A stretch of DNA of 64,000 nucleotides, from the NCBI GenBank assembly GCA_945901045.1, contig CAMDKK010000005.1, forward strand, positions 1-64,000, written 5' to 3'. The notes under the pieces were generated by a model. It did no database searches, had not been told where the DNA came from, and saw only the letters and a program-made list of their open reading frames with translations. A program made the position numbers and the translations under genes. Position 1 is the stretch's first letter. The number at the start of each line of letters is the position of its first letter. This document shows positions 27,747-36,265 of the stretch, piece by piece. The DNA is from Limnohabitans sp. Rim8 (GTDB lineage Bacteria; Pseudomonadota; Gammaproteobacteria; Burkholderiales; Burkholderiaceae_C).

Positions 27747-28742
27747 ATGTTTTCAACTTTTTTTGAATTTCGCCGCGCTCTCCTGATCACCTTGGGCAGC
27801 ATCGCCTTGGTGGCGACCCCTCATGCGTCTGCACAAAATGCGCCGGCTACAGCCTCCGCGCCCATCAAATTGATTGTGCCCTTCTCCCCCGGCACCGGGA
27901 TTGACCTGATTGCCCGCACCGTGGGCCCCAAACTGGCGCTCAAACTCAACCGTGCCGTGGTTGTTGAAAACCGCGTGGGGGCATCCGGCAATATCGGCAC
28001 CGAAGCGGTGGTCCGCGCCGCACCCGATGGCAACACCTTGCTGGTCAGCGTGAACACGCTGGTGATGAACCCCCCTCTTTACCCCAGCATGACTTTTGAT
28101 CCCGTCAAAGACCTCAGCCCCGTAACCCTCACCAGTTGGGGCCAATTGCTCTTGGTCACGCACCCGAAATCGGGGTACAAAACTGCAGGGGATTTTTTGG
28201 ATGCCGCCAAGCGCCAGCCCGGGCGCATCAATTACGCTTCTCCGGGGGTGGGCACACCGCACCATTTGTCGATGGAGTTGCTCAAAAATACCGCCCAGGT
28301 ATTTTTGACCCACATCCCCTACCGCGCCAGTGGTCCTGCTGTGACGGACTTGCTTGGCGGCCAAGTGGACGCCATGTTCTTGCCCATCCATGTGGCGCTG
28401 CCGCACATTCGCAGCGGGCGGATGGTGCCATTGGCCATTGGCAGTGACAAACGCCATTCACTGTTGCCAGACGTGCCGACGCTGGCCGAAGCCAAAGTCG
28501 GCAAAGTTAACGTCGACATGTGGTTCGGTATTTTTGCACCCAAGGGAACACCCACGGACACGGTGGCCTTGCTCAATCGCGAAATCAATCTGATCCTGAA
28601 AACCGAAGACACGCAAAAAACCTTCCAATCCCAAGGTATGGACCCCAGCGGCAGCAGCCCAGAAGAGTTTGCGCGGGTTGTCGAGCGAGACGCTGTCCGT
28701 TGGGCCCAATTGATCAAAGCACAAAACATCAAGGCAGACTGA
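27747..28742 (+). CDS. Bug-family (TctC-type) periplasmic solute-binding protein 2
   Basis: A 331-residue exported protein; the signal segment ends near TPHASAQ. Family marks are LIVPFSPGTGIDLIAR, VVENRVGASGNIG, IPYRASGPAVTDLLGGQVD and LPDVPTLAEAKV. It lies 2 bases before a flavin monooxygenase gene with which it is probably cotranscribed, hinting that its ligand is an aromatic or related carboxylate substrate of that enzyme. This is inference from position only. Confidence 0.92.
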   Translation: MFSTFFEFRRALLITLGSIALVATPHASAQNAPATASAPIKLIVPFSPGTGIDLIARTVGPKLALKLNRAVVVENRVGASGNIGTEAVVRAAPDGNTLLVSVNTLVMNPPLYPSMTFDPVKDLSPVTLTSWGQLLLVTHPKSGYKTAGDFLDAAKRQPGRINYASPGVGTPHHLSMELLKNTAQVFLTHIPYRASGPAVTDLLGGQVDAMFLPIHVALPHIRSGRMVPLAIGSDKRHSLLPDVPTLAEAKVGKVNVDMWFGIFAPKGTPTDTVALLNREINLILKTEDTQKTFQSQGMDPSGSSPEEFARVVERDAVRWAQLIKAQNIKAD

Positions 28743-28744
28743 AA

Positions 28745-29962
28745 ATGAGTATTTCCATCATCGGCGGCGGCATCGCAGGCTTGAGCTTTGCGCTGGGCTT
28801 GCATCAAAAAGGTATCGCCTGCGAGGTTTACGAAAGCGTCCCCGAAGTCAAAGAGATTGGTGTCGGCATCACCTTGCTGCCGCACGCCATGAAAGAGCTG
28901 GCCGCAGTCGGGGTGCAAGCGCAGCTTGAAGCCATGGGCATCGAAAATCTCGAAAGTGTGTTCTTCACCCGCCACGGTCAATACGTGTACCGCGAAGCCC
29001 GCGGCCGTCATGCGGGCTATGCCTTGCCCGAGATCGGCATTCACCGCGGCAAACTGCACCGCATTTTGTTTGATGCGGTGTGCAGCCGTCTGGGCCCAGA
29101 ACACGTCCACACGGGGCATCGCTGCAGCGGCTTCACGCAAGACGATGAGGGCGTGACGCTGCGTTTCGATTTGGCCGATGGTGGCCAGCGCAGCGTGCGC
29201 AGCGAACTGGCGGTGGCATGCGATGGCGTGAATTCTGCAGTGCGCAAGCAAATGCACCCGAACGACAAAGTCTGCTTTGGTGGCATCAACACCTGGCGCG
29301 GTGTGACCATTCACCCCCCCATCCTCACGGGCAAGAGTTACCTGCGCATTGGCACAGTGGAACAAGGCAAGATGGTGATCTATCCGATTCAAGACAACGT
29401 GGATGGCCAGGGCAATCAGCTCATCAATTGGGTGGCTGAATTGCAGCGCCCAGACGCCGCCATGAACGATTGGAACAAGCCGGGTGACGTCCAAGTCTGC
29501 GCCGACATTTTCAAGGACTGGAAGTTTCCTTTCCTCGACGTACCGCAAATGATTCTGGATTCTGAAAGCGTACTCGAGTACCCGATGGTCGACAAAGATG
29601 CTTTGCCCTTCTGGACGCAAGGACGTGTGACCTTGATGGGCGATGCAGCCCACCCCATGTACCCGCGCGGCTCGAACGGCTCGGCGCAAGCCTTGATCGA
29701 TGCCCGCACGCTGGTTGACTGTCTGGTTCAAAACCCGTCTCAGACTGCAGCGCTTGCCCAGTACGAGTCATTGCGACTGCAAACCACGGCCAAAGTGGTG
29801 CAAACCAATCGCACCGTGCCACCCGACTTCATCATCATGAAAGCCGACGAGTTGAGCCATGGTCAACCCTTTGACAACATCGATGATTTGATCAGTCAGG
29901 ACGAACTGCGCCAAATTTCAGACAACTACAAAAACGTCGCGGGGTTTGCGCTCAAGGCTTGA
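28745..29962 (+). CDS. FAD-dependent monooxygenase (class A, salicylate hydroxylase-like)
   Basis: A 405-residue single-component flavoprotein. It begins with the dinucleotide site ISIIGGGIAGLSFALGL, has the mid-protein ACDGVNSAVRKQM (DG fingerprint region) and the second FAD motif RVTLMGDAAHPMYPRGSNG. These are the marks of NAD(P)H-dependent hydroxylases of aromatic or heteroaromatic acids such as salicylate or 3-hydroxybenzoate. The ATG at 28745 starts exactly at the Rossmann motif. It follows the Bug gene by 2 bases. Substrate not determined. Confidence 0.9.
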   Translation: MSISIIGGGIAGLSFALGLHQKGIACEVYESVPEVKEIGVGITLLPHAMKELAAVGVQAQLEAMGIENLESVFFTRHGQYVYREARGRHAGYALPEIGIHRGKLHRILFDAVCSRLGPEHVHTGHRCSGFTQDDEGVTLRFDLADGGQRSVRSELAVACDGVNSAVRKQMHPNDKVCFGGINTWRGVTIHPPILTGKSYLRIGTVEQGKMVIYPIQDNVDGQGNQLINWVAELQRPDAAMNDWNKPGDVQVCADIFKDWKFPFLDVPQMILDSESVLEYPMVDKDALPFWTQGRVTLMGDAAHPMYPRGSNGSAQALIDARTLVDCLVQNPSQTAALAQYESLRLQTTAKVVQTNRTVPPDFIIMKADELSHGQPFDNIDDLISQDELRQISDNYKNVAGFALKA

Positions 29963-29979
29963 CGCCGGCTTTTTGGGCC

Positions 29980-30348
29980 TCACCGGGGTCCAGCCAACCG
30001 GTCTTTCCAGGCCTTGGGGGTTTCAACAGGCAAGCCCATCAGCATGAAACTGAAGGACTTGCCGTGGCTGTCCAGATTGAGTGCGCTGTTGACGCCGCCA
30101 TCCAGCACATCGTCAATGACAAAATTCATCGACTGAAGTTGCGGCAGCAGGTAACGCTTTACTTGGCTCGGGTGGCGCGAAACGAAAAGCTGCGCCACCT
30201 TGTCTTCGGTCACCTGGGCCACCAGCACGGGCCAAAATTCTTCACGCCATGCAATCACACTGATGTTGGAGCGATTGCCTTTGTCACCCGTGCGGCCATG
30301 GGCCAAGCGATCGAGGGTCACCACCAGGGTGTCGGCACCGCGGTTCAT
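29980..30348 (-). CDS. AtuA-partner small protein (AtuA C-terminal-like domain)
   Basis: A 122-residue protein matching the small domain that follows AtuA-type proteins, often as a separate gene; landmarks are LDRLAHGRTGDKGNRSNISV and FVIDDVLDGGVN. Its ATG overlaps the stop of the AtuA gene (ATGA at 30345-30348), so the two are coupled and probably make one complex or a split version of a single protein. Function is unknown beyond family association with acyl-CoA pathways. Confidence 0.8.
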   Translation of the reverse strand: MNRGADTLVVTLDRLAHGRTGDKGNRSNISVIAWREEFWPVLVAQVTEDKVAQLFVSRHPSQVKRYLLPQLQSMNFVIDDVLDGGVNSALNLDSHGKSFSFMLMGLPVETPKAWKDRLAGPR

Positions 30349-31727
30349 ACTGTCTCTCCAATGGCCGCAGGCTGCCACATGTCAAACCGGCTGGGGACGC
30401 TGGCTTGCGGCAGCAAGCAAGAGACCAAACCCAGTCGCGGTCGCAAGCCGGTGCGCACACCGCCGCCGCCTGCAGGGCCGCAGGTGTAGAGGGCGTTCAC
30501 TTCGCGCAAGAGTTGTTCAGCCACGGCTTTGTCTTCATGCGATGCAGCGATGCGCAAACGCACATCGGTGTGACCGGCGTCAGGCAAAGCCGCCAACACG
30601 GCCCCCGCATCATCGGCCCAAATGCTGGACACGCCAATCAAGTCCACACGCAACTTGAGCAGCGGTAAACGCTCGCGCAGAATGTCCGCCGCCAAGCGGG
30701 CACGGCCCTCAGCTCGCGGGCCTGCATAAGAAATTTCACCTTCGGCAAACCAGCCATTTTCGTGGCAAAGATTGACCTTCAAATGGGTCGGCCTCGAGTG
30801 GCCTTGGACCCCCGACAGTCTGACGCAGTCAGGCCCCAGTTCGGTCACTCTGGCTGCAGTGATGTCGGCCACCACATCCGGGGTCATGTAAGCGGCGGGG
30901 TTGTCGATTTCGTAAAGCAGTTGCTCTTTGACGGTATGGCTGTCGATGCGCCCGCCCGTGCCTGGGGGCTTGCTGAGGGTACAACTGCCATCGGCTTCGA
31001 TGCGGGCAATAGGAAAGCCGACATGGGCCAGATCGGGCAGGTCTTTGAAACCCGGATCAGCGTAATAACCGCCCGTGACTTGCGCGCCGCATTCCAACAA
31101 ATGGCCAGCCATGGTGGCACCCGCCAAAGCATCCCAATCATCGAGCGCCCAACCAAAGTGGGCCAGCGCCGGGCCCAGCGTCAAGGACGGATCGGCGACG
31201 CGCCCACAGACCACGATGTCAGCCCCTGCATTCAATGCTTGGGCAATGGCCTGTGCACCCAGATAAGCGTTGGCGCTGACCACAGGGCGCGGCAATGACC
31301 GCGCCAGCGAAAGGACCTCAGGGTGGCAACGCACATCGTCGCCAGACACCACGGCAATGCGCGGCGCACGCACTTTCAGGCTGCGCGCCAACTCGGCAAT
31401 GGCCTGGGCGGCAGCCACGGGGTTGGCAGCACCAAAATTACTCACAATGCGAATCCCGTGCGTCAAGCAATTTGCCAAGACAGGCCTCAGATACGCCAAC
31501 AGCAAAGGCTCATAGCCGGCCAAGGGGTCGGCCACCCGGGCCAATTGTGCCAAGGCCAGGGTGCGCTCGGCGAGGGTTTCGAAAATCAAAACCGCAGAGC
31601 CCCCCTGGGTGTGCAGGCCGTCTATCAGGTCTTGCACCACGGGGCTGGCCGCATCGGTCCGGTCCCCCGAAAAACCTGCACCGCATCCTATGCGCAAAGG
31701 CAGACTGGGATTGTGAAATTCAGACAT
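30345..31727 (-). CDS. AtuA-family protein (DUF1446)
   Basis: A 460-residue cytosolic protein of the DUF1446 family named after AtuA of the Pseudomonas acyclic terpene utilisation cluster; its reaction is not established. Landmarks: IGCGAGFSGDRTDAA at the start, NFGAANPVAAAQAI, IVVCGRVADPSLTLGP, LLECGAQVTGGYYADPG and GVSSIWADDAG. It overlaps the RlmN-like gene stop by 8 bases and the next small gene by 4. The atuC/atuF carboxylase genes are absent here, so terpene use is not supported. Confidence 0.85.
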   Translation of the reverse strand: MSEFHNPSLPLRIGCGAGFSGDRTDAASPVVQDLIDGLHTQGGSAVLIFETLAERTLALAQLARVADPLAGYEPLLLAYLRPVLANCLTHGIRIVSNFGAANPVAAAQAIAELARSLKVRAPRIAVVSGDDVRCHPEVLSLARSLPRPVVSANAYLGAQAIAQALNAGADIVVCGRVADPSLTLGPALAHFGWALDDWDALAGATMAGHLLECGAQVTGGYYADPGFKDLPDLAHVGFPIARIEADGSCTLSKPPGTGGRIDSHTVKEQLLYEIDNPAAYMTPDVVADITAARVTELGPDCVRLSGVQGHSRPTHLKVNLCHENGWFAEGEISYAGPRAEGRARLAADILRERLPLLKLRVDLIGVSSIWADDAGAVLAALPDAGHTDVRLRIAASHEDKAVAEQLLREVNALYTCGPAGGGGVRTGLRPRLGLVSCLLPQASVPSRFDMWQPAAIGETV

Positions 31728-32808
31728 GCGTCGCTTTCATCACGGCTTGTGATTGCCATTGGATGGCGGTGGATTCGGGCTGGGTTGAGGACACGATGCC
31801 GCCCAAGGCTCTGGCACGCAATTGACCACATCCTCCGTCCACATCCTGCCCGGCAGATTGGCGCAGCTTGGTCAAAATGCCGCGCTGATGCAAGCTGCGG
31901 GCAATCTGCGCGGCACGCTCCCATGACGGTCGTTGGTAGGGCAAATCATCGACCACGTTGTAGGGGATCATGTTCATCAGGGCATATTTTCCGTGCAGCA
32001 GGCGGACAATGCCTTCGATCTCCTCGTCGCTGTCGTTGATGCCTTCAAGCAAGGTCCATTGGTATTGGATCGGGTAGCCCGTGGCGCGGGCATAGGCCTC
32101 ACCCATCTCGACCAAGTCTTCGGGGCTGAGACGGGGCGCCTTGGGCAAGAGCTTGACTCTTAAATCGGCTCGCGTGGTGTGCAGCGACAAGGCCAAAGCC
32201 GGCTTGACGGGGCCTTGCAATAACTGCGAGAAAACGCGTTCATCGCCCACCGTTGAAAACACCAAATTTTTATGCCCAATATTGCCCACTGTGCCGAGCA
32301 GTTCTATCGCCTGCATCACATTGTCCAAATTATGGGCCGGCTCACCCATGCCCATGAAGACCACTTTTTTCACGGTCCGCATCTGGCGTGCCAAGGCGAC
32401 TTGCGCCACCATTTCACCACCCGTCAATTGGCGAATCAAACCCGACTTGCCGGTCATGCAAAACACACAAGCCACCGCGCAGCCCACCTGACTCGACACA
32501 CACAGGCCATCGCGAGGCAAGAGCACACTTTCAACAGTTTGACCATCAGACAAACCGACCAACAGGCGAGACGAGCCATCGCTGGCGGGGTGGGCAGAAA
32601 TCAATGTCGCCAAACCGGCCAACTGTGCGCTCAACGCGGGGAGCGCATCGCGCAAGGTCGCGGGCATGAAACTCTCGAGTTTGCGCCGACCGCTGTCTTG
32701 CGGCAGGGCCTGACTCCACAGCCGCAGCACACGGGCTGTGTGCTTGGGGCGAGCGCCAAGTGCCAATAATCGCTCTCGCAATGTGTCTAAGCGCAAGGGA
32801 GACCTCAA
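31720..32808 (-). CDS. RlmN-like radical SAM RNA methyltransferase
   Basis: A 362-residue radical SAM enzyme of the RlmN/Cfr class, which methylates C2 (or C8) of an adenine such as A2503 in 23S rRNA. The cluster motif CAVACVFC, SAM-site MGMGEPAHNLDNV, FSTVGD and the C-terminal SAGQDVDGGCGQLRAR with the second catalytic Cys are present. The start is TTG overlapping the slyX stop. It may be a second copy beside a housekeeping rlmN: the sequence has an atypical N-terminus and the operon is catabolic. Whether it acts on rRNA or tRNA is unknown. Confidence 0.85.
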   Translation of the reverse strand: MRSPLRLDTLRERLLALGARPKHTARVLRLWSQALPQDSGRRKLESFMPATLRDALPALSAQLAGLATLISAHPASDGSSRLLVGLSDGQTVESVLLPRDGLCVSSQVGCAVACVFCMTGKSGLIRQLTGGEMVAQVALARQMRTVKKVVFMGMGEPAHNLDNVMQAIELLGTVGNIGHKNLVFSTVGDERVFSQLLQGPVKPALALSLHTTRADLRVKLLPKAPRLSPEDLVEMGEAYARATGYPIQYQWTLLEGINDSDEEIEGIVRLLHGKYALMNMIPYNVVDDLPYQRPSWERAAQIARSLHQRGILTKLRQSAGQDVDGGCGQLRARALGGIVSSTQPESTAIQWQSQAVMKATHV

Positions 32809-33023
32809 TAATGCGGTGGCAACTCGTCGCGCAAGTTGCGTTCAGCGGAGGGTCCGCCCTCGGGCATTTGGCGACGCAGTTGATTCACCTCGGCCATCAA
32901 GGCGTCAATGCTTTGCTGCTGTTGGTAGACCAACTGGTTGAGTTGTTCGAGCAGGTCTTCGGCATAGCTGGATTTGATTTCCAGTGCCATCAGGCGCTCT
33001 TCTGTGAGGGGATCTTGGGGCAT
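32805..33023 (-). CDS. slyX: SlyX family protein
   Basis: A 72-residue, highly helical coiled-coil protein: EERLMALEIKSSYAEDLLEQ (family core), LNQLVYQQQQSID and the C-terminal RDELPPHY, which is the typical SlyX ending. The frame is open to 33113, but ATG 33023 gives the normal SlyX length. Function of SlyX is unknown. The stop overlaps the TTG start of the RlmN-like gene. Confidence 0.85.
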   Translation of the reverse strand: MPQDPLTEERLMALEIKSSYAEDLLEQLNQLVYQQQQSIDALMAEVNQLRRQMPEGGPSAERNLRDELPPHY

Positions 33024-33109
33024 GCCTGTATTGGACCTGATTTTTTGATCCTTGACTGGCTTGCCGATCACGTTCATCGCCATGAAGGTGAATCGCGCCC
33101 TTTGCGCGG

Positions 33110-34294
33110 TCAATAAGACCGGGGCAAACCAATCACATGCTCAGCCAAATAGGCCAAAATCAAATTGGTTGAGACGGGTGCCGTCCTTTGCACGCGCGCT
33201 TCGCGCCATTTGCGTTCGACATCATATTCCCGCGCATAGGCAAAACCGCCGTGGGTCTGGACACAGGCTTCACCTGCCTCCCAAGCGGCTTCTGCACTCA
33301 AGAGCTTGGATAAATTGGCTTCTTCACCACAAGCTTGTCCTGCTTCAAACATCGCCGCGGCTTTTCGCAACATGAGCTCAGCGGCTTGCGAGGCAGCGTA
33401 GGCTTTGGCAATCGGGAACTGAATGCCTTGATTCATACCAATCGGCCGATCAAACACGATCCTTTCATTGGCGTATTTGGCGGCGGTACGGATGAACCAT
33501 TTGGCATCACCAATCGACTCATGTGAAACCAAAATGCGTTCGGCATTCATGCCATCCAGGATGTAACGAAAGCCTTTGCCCTCTTCACCAATCAGGTTTT
33601 CAGCAGGCACCCGCAGCCCGTCATAAAACACTTCGGTGGTGTTGTGGTTGATCATGGCTTTGATCGGCCGGATGGTCATCCCCTTGCCTATGGCTTCGCG
33701 CATATCGACCAAAAACACGGACAAGCCTTCCGTTTTTCGCATGACCTTTTCTATCGGTGTGGTGCGGACTAACAACAGCATCAAATCAGAAAACAAGGCG
33801 CGTGAAGTCCATATCTTCTGCCCATGGATGACGTAGTGGTCACCATCACGAACAGCGCGGGTTTTGAGTTTGGTGGTGTCAGTGCCCGTCGTGGGCTCGG
33901 TCACCCCGAAGGCTTGCAGTCGGAGTTGACCACTGGCAATGCCGGGCAGGTATTTGTTTTTTTGCGCCGTACTGCCATGCCTTAACAAGGTGCCCATGGT
34001 GTACATCTGCGCATGCACCGCTGCTGCGTTAGCACCGCTGGCATGGATTTCTTCCAACACCACGCCGGCCGCGCGCAAGGGCAATTGCGCGCCCCCATAT
34101 TCTTCAGGAATCAGCGCAGCCAAATAACCGGCCTCGGTCAGGGCTTGCACAAACGCATGCGGATACGCTTCTTGTTCGTCGACCTCTCGCCAATAGGCGC
34201 CAGGAAAAGCGGCGCAAATTTTGCGAACGCTGTCGCGAATTTCTGGAAAATCTTCGCCCAGGCTGATGCTGATCTCTTGTGACGGCTTACTCAT
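33110..34294 (-). CDS. Acyl-CoA dehydrogenase (FAD)
   Basis: A 394-residue acyl-CoA dehydrogenase. The flavin-site motif is FGVTEPTTGTDTTKLKT, followed by HGQKIWTSRALFSD, VPAENLIGEEGKGF and the C-terminal THGGFAYAREYDVERKW. The usual YEGT catalytic-Glu loop near the C-terminus is replaced by QRTAPVSTN, as in a branch of bacterial dehydrogenases that end LGLPRSY; their base lies elsewhere. It sits 76 bases after a Bug gene on the same strand, suggesting breakdown of the acid that the Bug protein binds. Confidence 0.9.
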   Translation of the reverse strand: MSKPSQEISISLGEDFPEIRDSVRKICAAFPGAYWREVDEQEAYPHAFVQALTEAGYLAALIPEEYGGAQLPLRAAGVVLEEIHASGANAAAVHAQMYTMGTLLRHGSTAQKNKYLPGIASGQLRLQAFGVTEPTTGTDTTKLKTRAVRDGDHYVIHGQKIWTSRALFSDLMLLLVRTTPIEKVMRKTEGLSVFLVDMREAIGKGMTIRPIKAMINHNTTEVFYDGLRVPAENLIGEEGKGFRYILDGMNAERILVSHESIGDAKWFIRTAAKYANERIVFDRPIGMNQGIQFPIAKAYAASQAAELMLRKAAAMFEAGQACGEEANLSKLLSAEAAWEAGEACVQTHGGFAYAREYDVERKWREARVQRTAPVSTNLILAYLAEHVIGLPRSY

Positions 34295-34335
34295 GTGATT
34301 ACTCTTATTGACTTTAATCGGCGGGATGCTTTTGT

Positions 34336-34368
34336 CTTGCCATTGACATTGACATTGACATTGGCAAG
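34336..34368. repeat. CATTGA hexamer repeat inside a short hairpin
   Basis: Between the acyl-CoA dehydrogenase and Bug genes, 34341-34361 holds three full CATTGA units and a partial fourth. The repeat is flanked by CTTGCCA (34336-34342) and TGGCAAG (34362-34368), which can pair to form a 7-bp stem with the repeat in the loop. It lies between two genes of one operon and could modulate message stability; this is not shown. Confidence 0.6.
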
Positions 34369-34370
34369 CC

Positions 34371-35342
34371 TTATTCCGGCTTGATGCCCGCTTGCTGAAT
34401 CAACTTGCCACGTTGCTCAAATTCTTTGCGAACCTGCTCGGAGAATTCTTCAGAGGTATTGGCCACCACACCCAATCCCATGGTGTCCAACTTGGCCGTG
34501 ATGTCCGGATCGCGAAGCGCCTTGACCAATTCAGCGTGCAAACGCTTGGTCACAGCGGGCGGCAATTTGGCGGGCGCAAAAAACCCAAGCCACGAATTCA
34601 TTTCAAAGCCGGGCAATGTTTCAGAAAAAGTCGGCACCTGGGGCAAGCCCGGATAACGCGTGGTTTGGGTGAATCCGATCGCTTTGAGTTTGCCGCTTTT
34701 AATATGCGGTAACACCGTGATCAAACTGGCAAAAACCATGGGGATCTGTCCCCCCATCAAATCAGAAACTGCGGGAGCCCCGCCTTTATAGGCCACATGA
34801 ACAAAGGGCATTCCTGTGAACTGTTTGAGCAATTCACCGGCCAAGTGGTGCGGCGAACCCGTCCCCGAACTGCCGTAGGACAACTGGTCCGGGCGTTGCT
34901 TGCCAAATGCGATCAGTTCAGACAAGTTTTTGGCAGGAATGCCGGGATGCACCACCAACACAATCGGATTGGCCACCGCCTGTGTCAGTGCCGTAAAGTC
35001 TTTGATTGGATGAAATGTCGGCGCTGCAGTCAGGTACATGTTGGCGGTATGGGTTGCATCCGTGCCCACCATCAGGGTGTAGCCATCGGCCGGAGATTTG
35101 GCCACATAGTCAGAGCCAATATTGCCACTGGCCCCGCCCTTGTTGTCCACCACTACGGGTTGGCCCATGCTGGCAGAAATTTTCTGTGACACGATGCGTC
35201 CCAAACTGTCGGTCGATGCGCCAGGGGGGTATGGCACCACCATCCGCAAAGGCTTCATTGGAAAGTCTTGTTGCGCTAACGACAGCGTGCAAAAAATAGC
35301 AAAAATCCATCCGATCGAAACTTTCAAAACTGGTCTTTTCAT
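34371..35342 (-). CDS. Bug-family (TctC-type) periplasmic solute-binding protein 3
   Basis: A 323-residue exported binding protein; the signal peptide is WIFAIFCTLSLAQQ. Family marks: VPYPPGASTDSLGRI, VVDNKGGASGNIGSDYVA, VAYKGGAPAVSDLMGGQ and LPQVPTFSETLPG. ATG 35342 is chosen for the signal peptide; the frame stays open 33 bases upstream. It is the first gene of the minus-strand block Bug - acyl-CoA dehydrogenase - slyX - RlmN-like - AtuA pair and is divergent from the SDR gene. Confidence 0.9.
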   Translation of the reverse strand: MKRPVLKVSIGWIFAIFCTLSLAQQDFPMKPLRMVVPYPPGASTDSLGRIVSQKISASMGQPVVVDNKGGASGNIGSDYVAKSPADGYTLMVGTDATHTANMYLTAAPTFHPIKDFTALTQAVANPIVLVVHPGIPAKNLSELIAFGKQRPDQLSYGSSGTGSPHHLAGELLKQFTGMPFVHVAYKGGAPAVSDLMGGQIPMVFASLITVLPHIKSGKLKAIGFTQTTRYPGLPQVPTFSETLPGFEMNSWLGFFAPAKLPPAVTKRLHAELVKALRDPDITAKLDTMGLGVVANTSEEFSEQVRKEFEQRGKLIQQAGIKPE

Positions 35343-35424
35343 GGTGCATCTCAAGAGATTAGAATGTACGGACAATATAATGGACCACCCGGAATGTCAA
35401 TCAACACGGGTCACAAAGGCTCGC
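35343..35424. promoter_or_regulatory. Divergent promoter region between Bug 3 and SDR genes
   Basis: These 82 bases separate two divergent start codons and include the AT-rich stretch GGACAATATAATGG around 35370-35384, which could supply a -10 element for the plus strand (TATAAT, 35376-35381). No adjacent regulator gene exists in this block, so the controlling factor is unknown. Confidence 0.4.
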
Positions 35425-36198
35425 ATGGAAAACTCAGATTTGCAGCGCCCCATGAGGGGACGAAGCGCTATCGTCACAGGCTCTGGGCGCAACATTGGCC
35501 GTGCGATCGCTCTGTCTCTGGCCCGCCTTGGCGCCAGCGTGGTGATCAATGGACACCGCGACACCGCGTCTGTCAATGCCGTCGTCCAGGAAATACTCTC
35601 CGCTGGGGGGCAAGCCATGAGCATCATGGCGGATGTTTCTGACGATGCACAAGTCGAGCGCTTGGTTCAGCAAACGGGCGACGCCTATGGCAGCGTCGAC
35701 ATGGTGATTTCGAATGTCGCCATCCGGCGCAAGCAAGCCTTTTTGGACATCACACCACAAGACTGGCAAGATGTACTGCAAACCAATTTGACACCGGCCT
35801 ACTACCTGGCCCGCCATGCCATCCCCCACATGCTGAAAAAAAAATGGGGCCGACTGGTTTTAATTTCCGGATTCGATGGCTTCTGGGGTCAAGTGCCCGA
35901 ACGCGCCCACAACATCGCCGCCAAGTCAGGCCTGCATGGTTTGGCCATGGCTTTGGCCCGAGAATTCGGCAGCCACGGCATCACGGCCAACACGGTGGCA
36001 CCCGGTGCAATCGATACGGTTCGGGACTGGACGCAATACACCCACCAAGACCGTCAAAAAATCGAATCCGAAATTCCCCTGGGTCGCTACGGCAAACCCG
36101 ATGAAGTGGCAGCCGCTTGCGATCTGTTGTGCTCAGACCGGGGTGCTTTCATTTCAGGCCAAGTGATCCATGTGAATGGTGGACACTACATGTACTGA
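35425..36198 (+). CDS. SDR-family oxidoreductase lacking the YxxxK tyrosine
   Basis: A 257-residue short-chain dehydrogenase/reductase. The cofactor motif is IVTGSGRNIGRA, then VINGHRD, NVAIR (usual NNAG) and the catalytic-region Ser148 in LISGFDG. Where YxxxK is expected the sequence is N163-I-A-A-K167, so Lys is kept but Tyr is replaced by Asn. The C-terminal APGAIDT, GRYGKPDEVA and ISGQVIHVNGG are normal. ATG 35425 follows AAAGG. It precedes the IorA gene by 67 bases. Possibly a reductase with a shifted acid, as in 2,4-dienoyl-CoA reductases, or a different reaction. Confidence 0.88.
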   Translation: MENSDLQRPMRGRSAIVTGSGRNIGRAIALSLARLGASVVINGHRDTASVNAVVQEILSAGGQAMSIMADVSDDAQVERLVQQTGDAYGSVDMVISNVAIRRKQAFLDITPQDWQDVLQTNLTPAYYLARHAIPHMLKKKWGRLVLISGFDGFWGQVPERAHNIAAKSGLHGLAMALAREFGSHGITANTVAPGAIDTVRDWTQYTHQDRQKIESEIPLGRYGKPDEVAAACDLLCSDRGAFISGQVIHVNGGHYMY

Positions 36199-36265
36199 GT
36201 GAACCGCGCCCTGCTCAGCACATCATCAGGGCAGGCTCTACACTGTCAATAACCGGAGACACAAG

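Noticed and set aside
28319..29731. 470-codon minus-strand open frame
   Set aside because: It covers the ends of the Bug 2 gene and most of the monooxygenase gene, whose motifs are clear. The antisense product has no recognisable domain.
30345..31727. Assignment to acyclic terpene (citronellol) degradation through AtuA
   Set aside because: The geranyl-CoA carboxylase genes and other atu genes are absent from the window; AtuA-like proteins are widespread outside terpene clusters.
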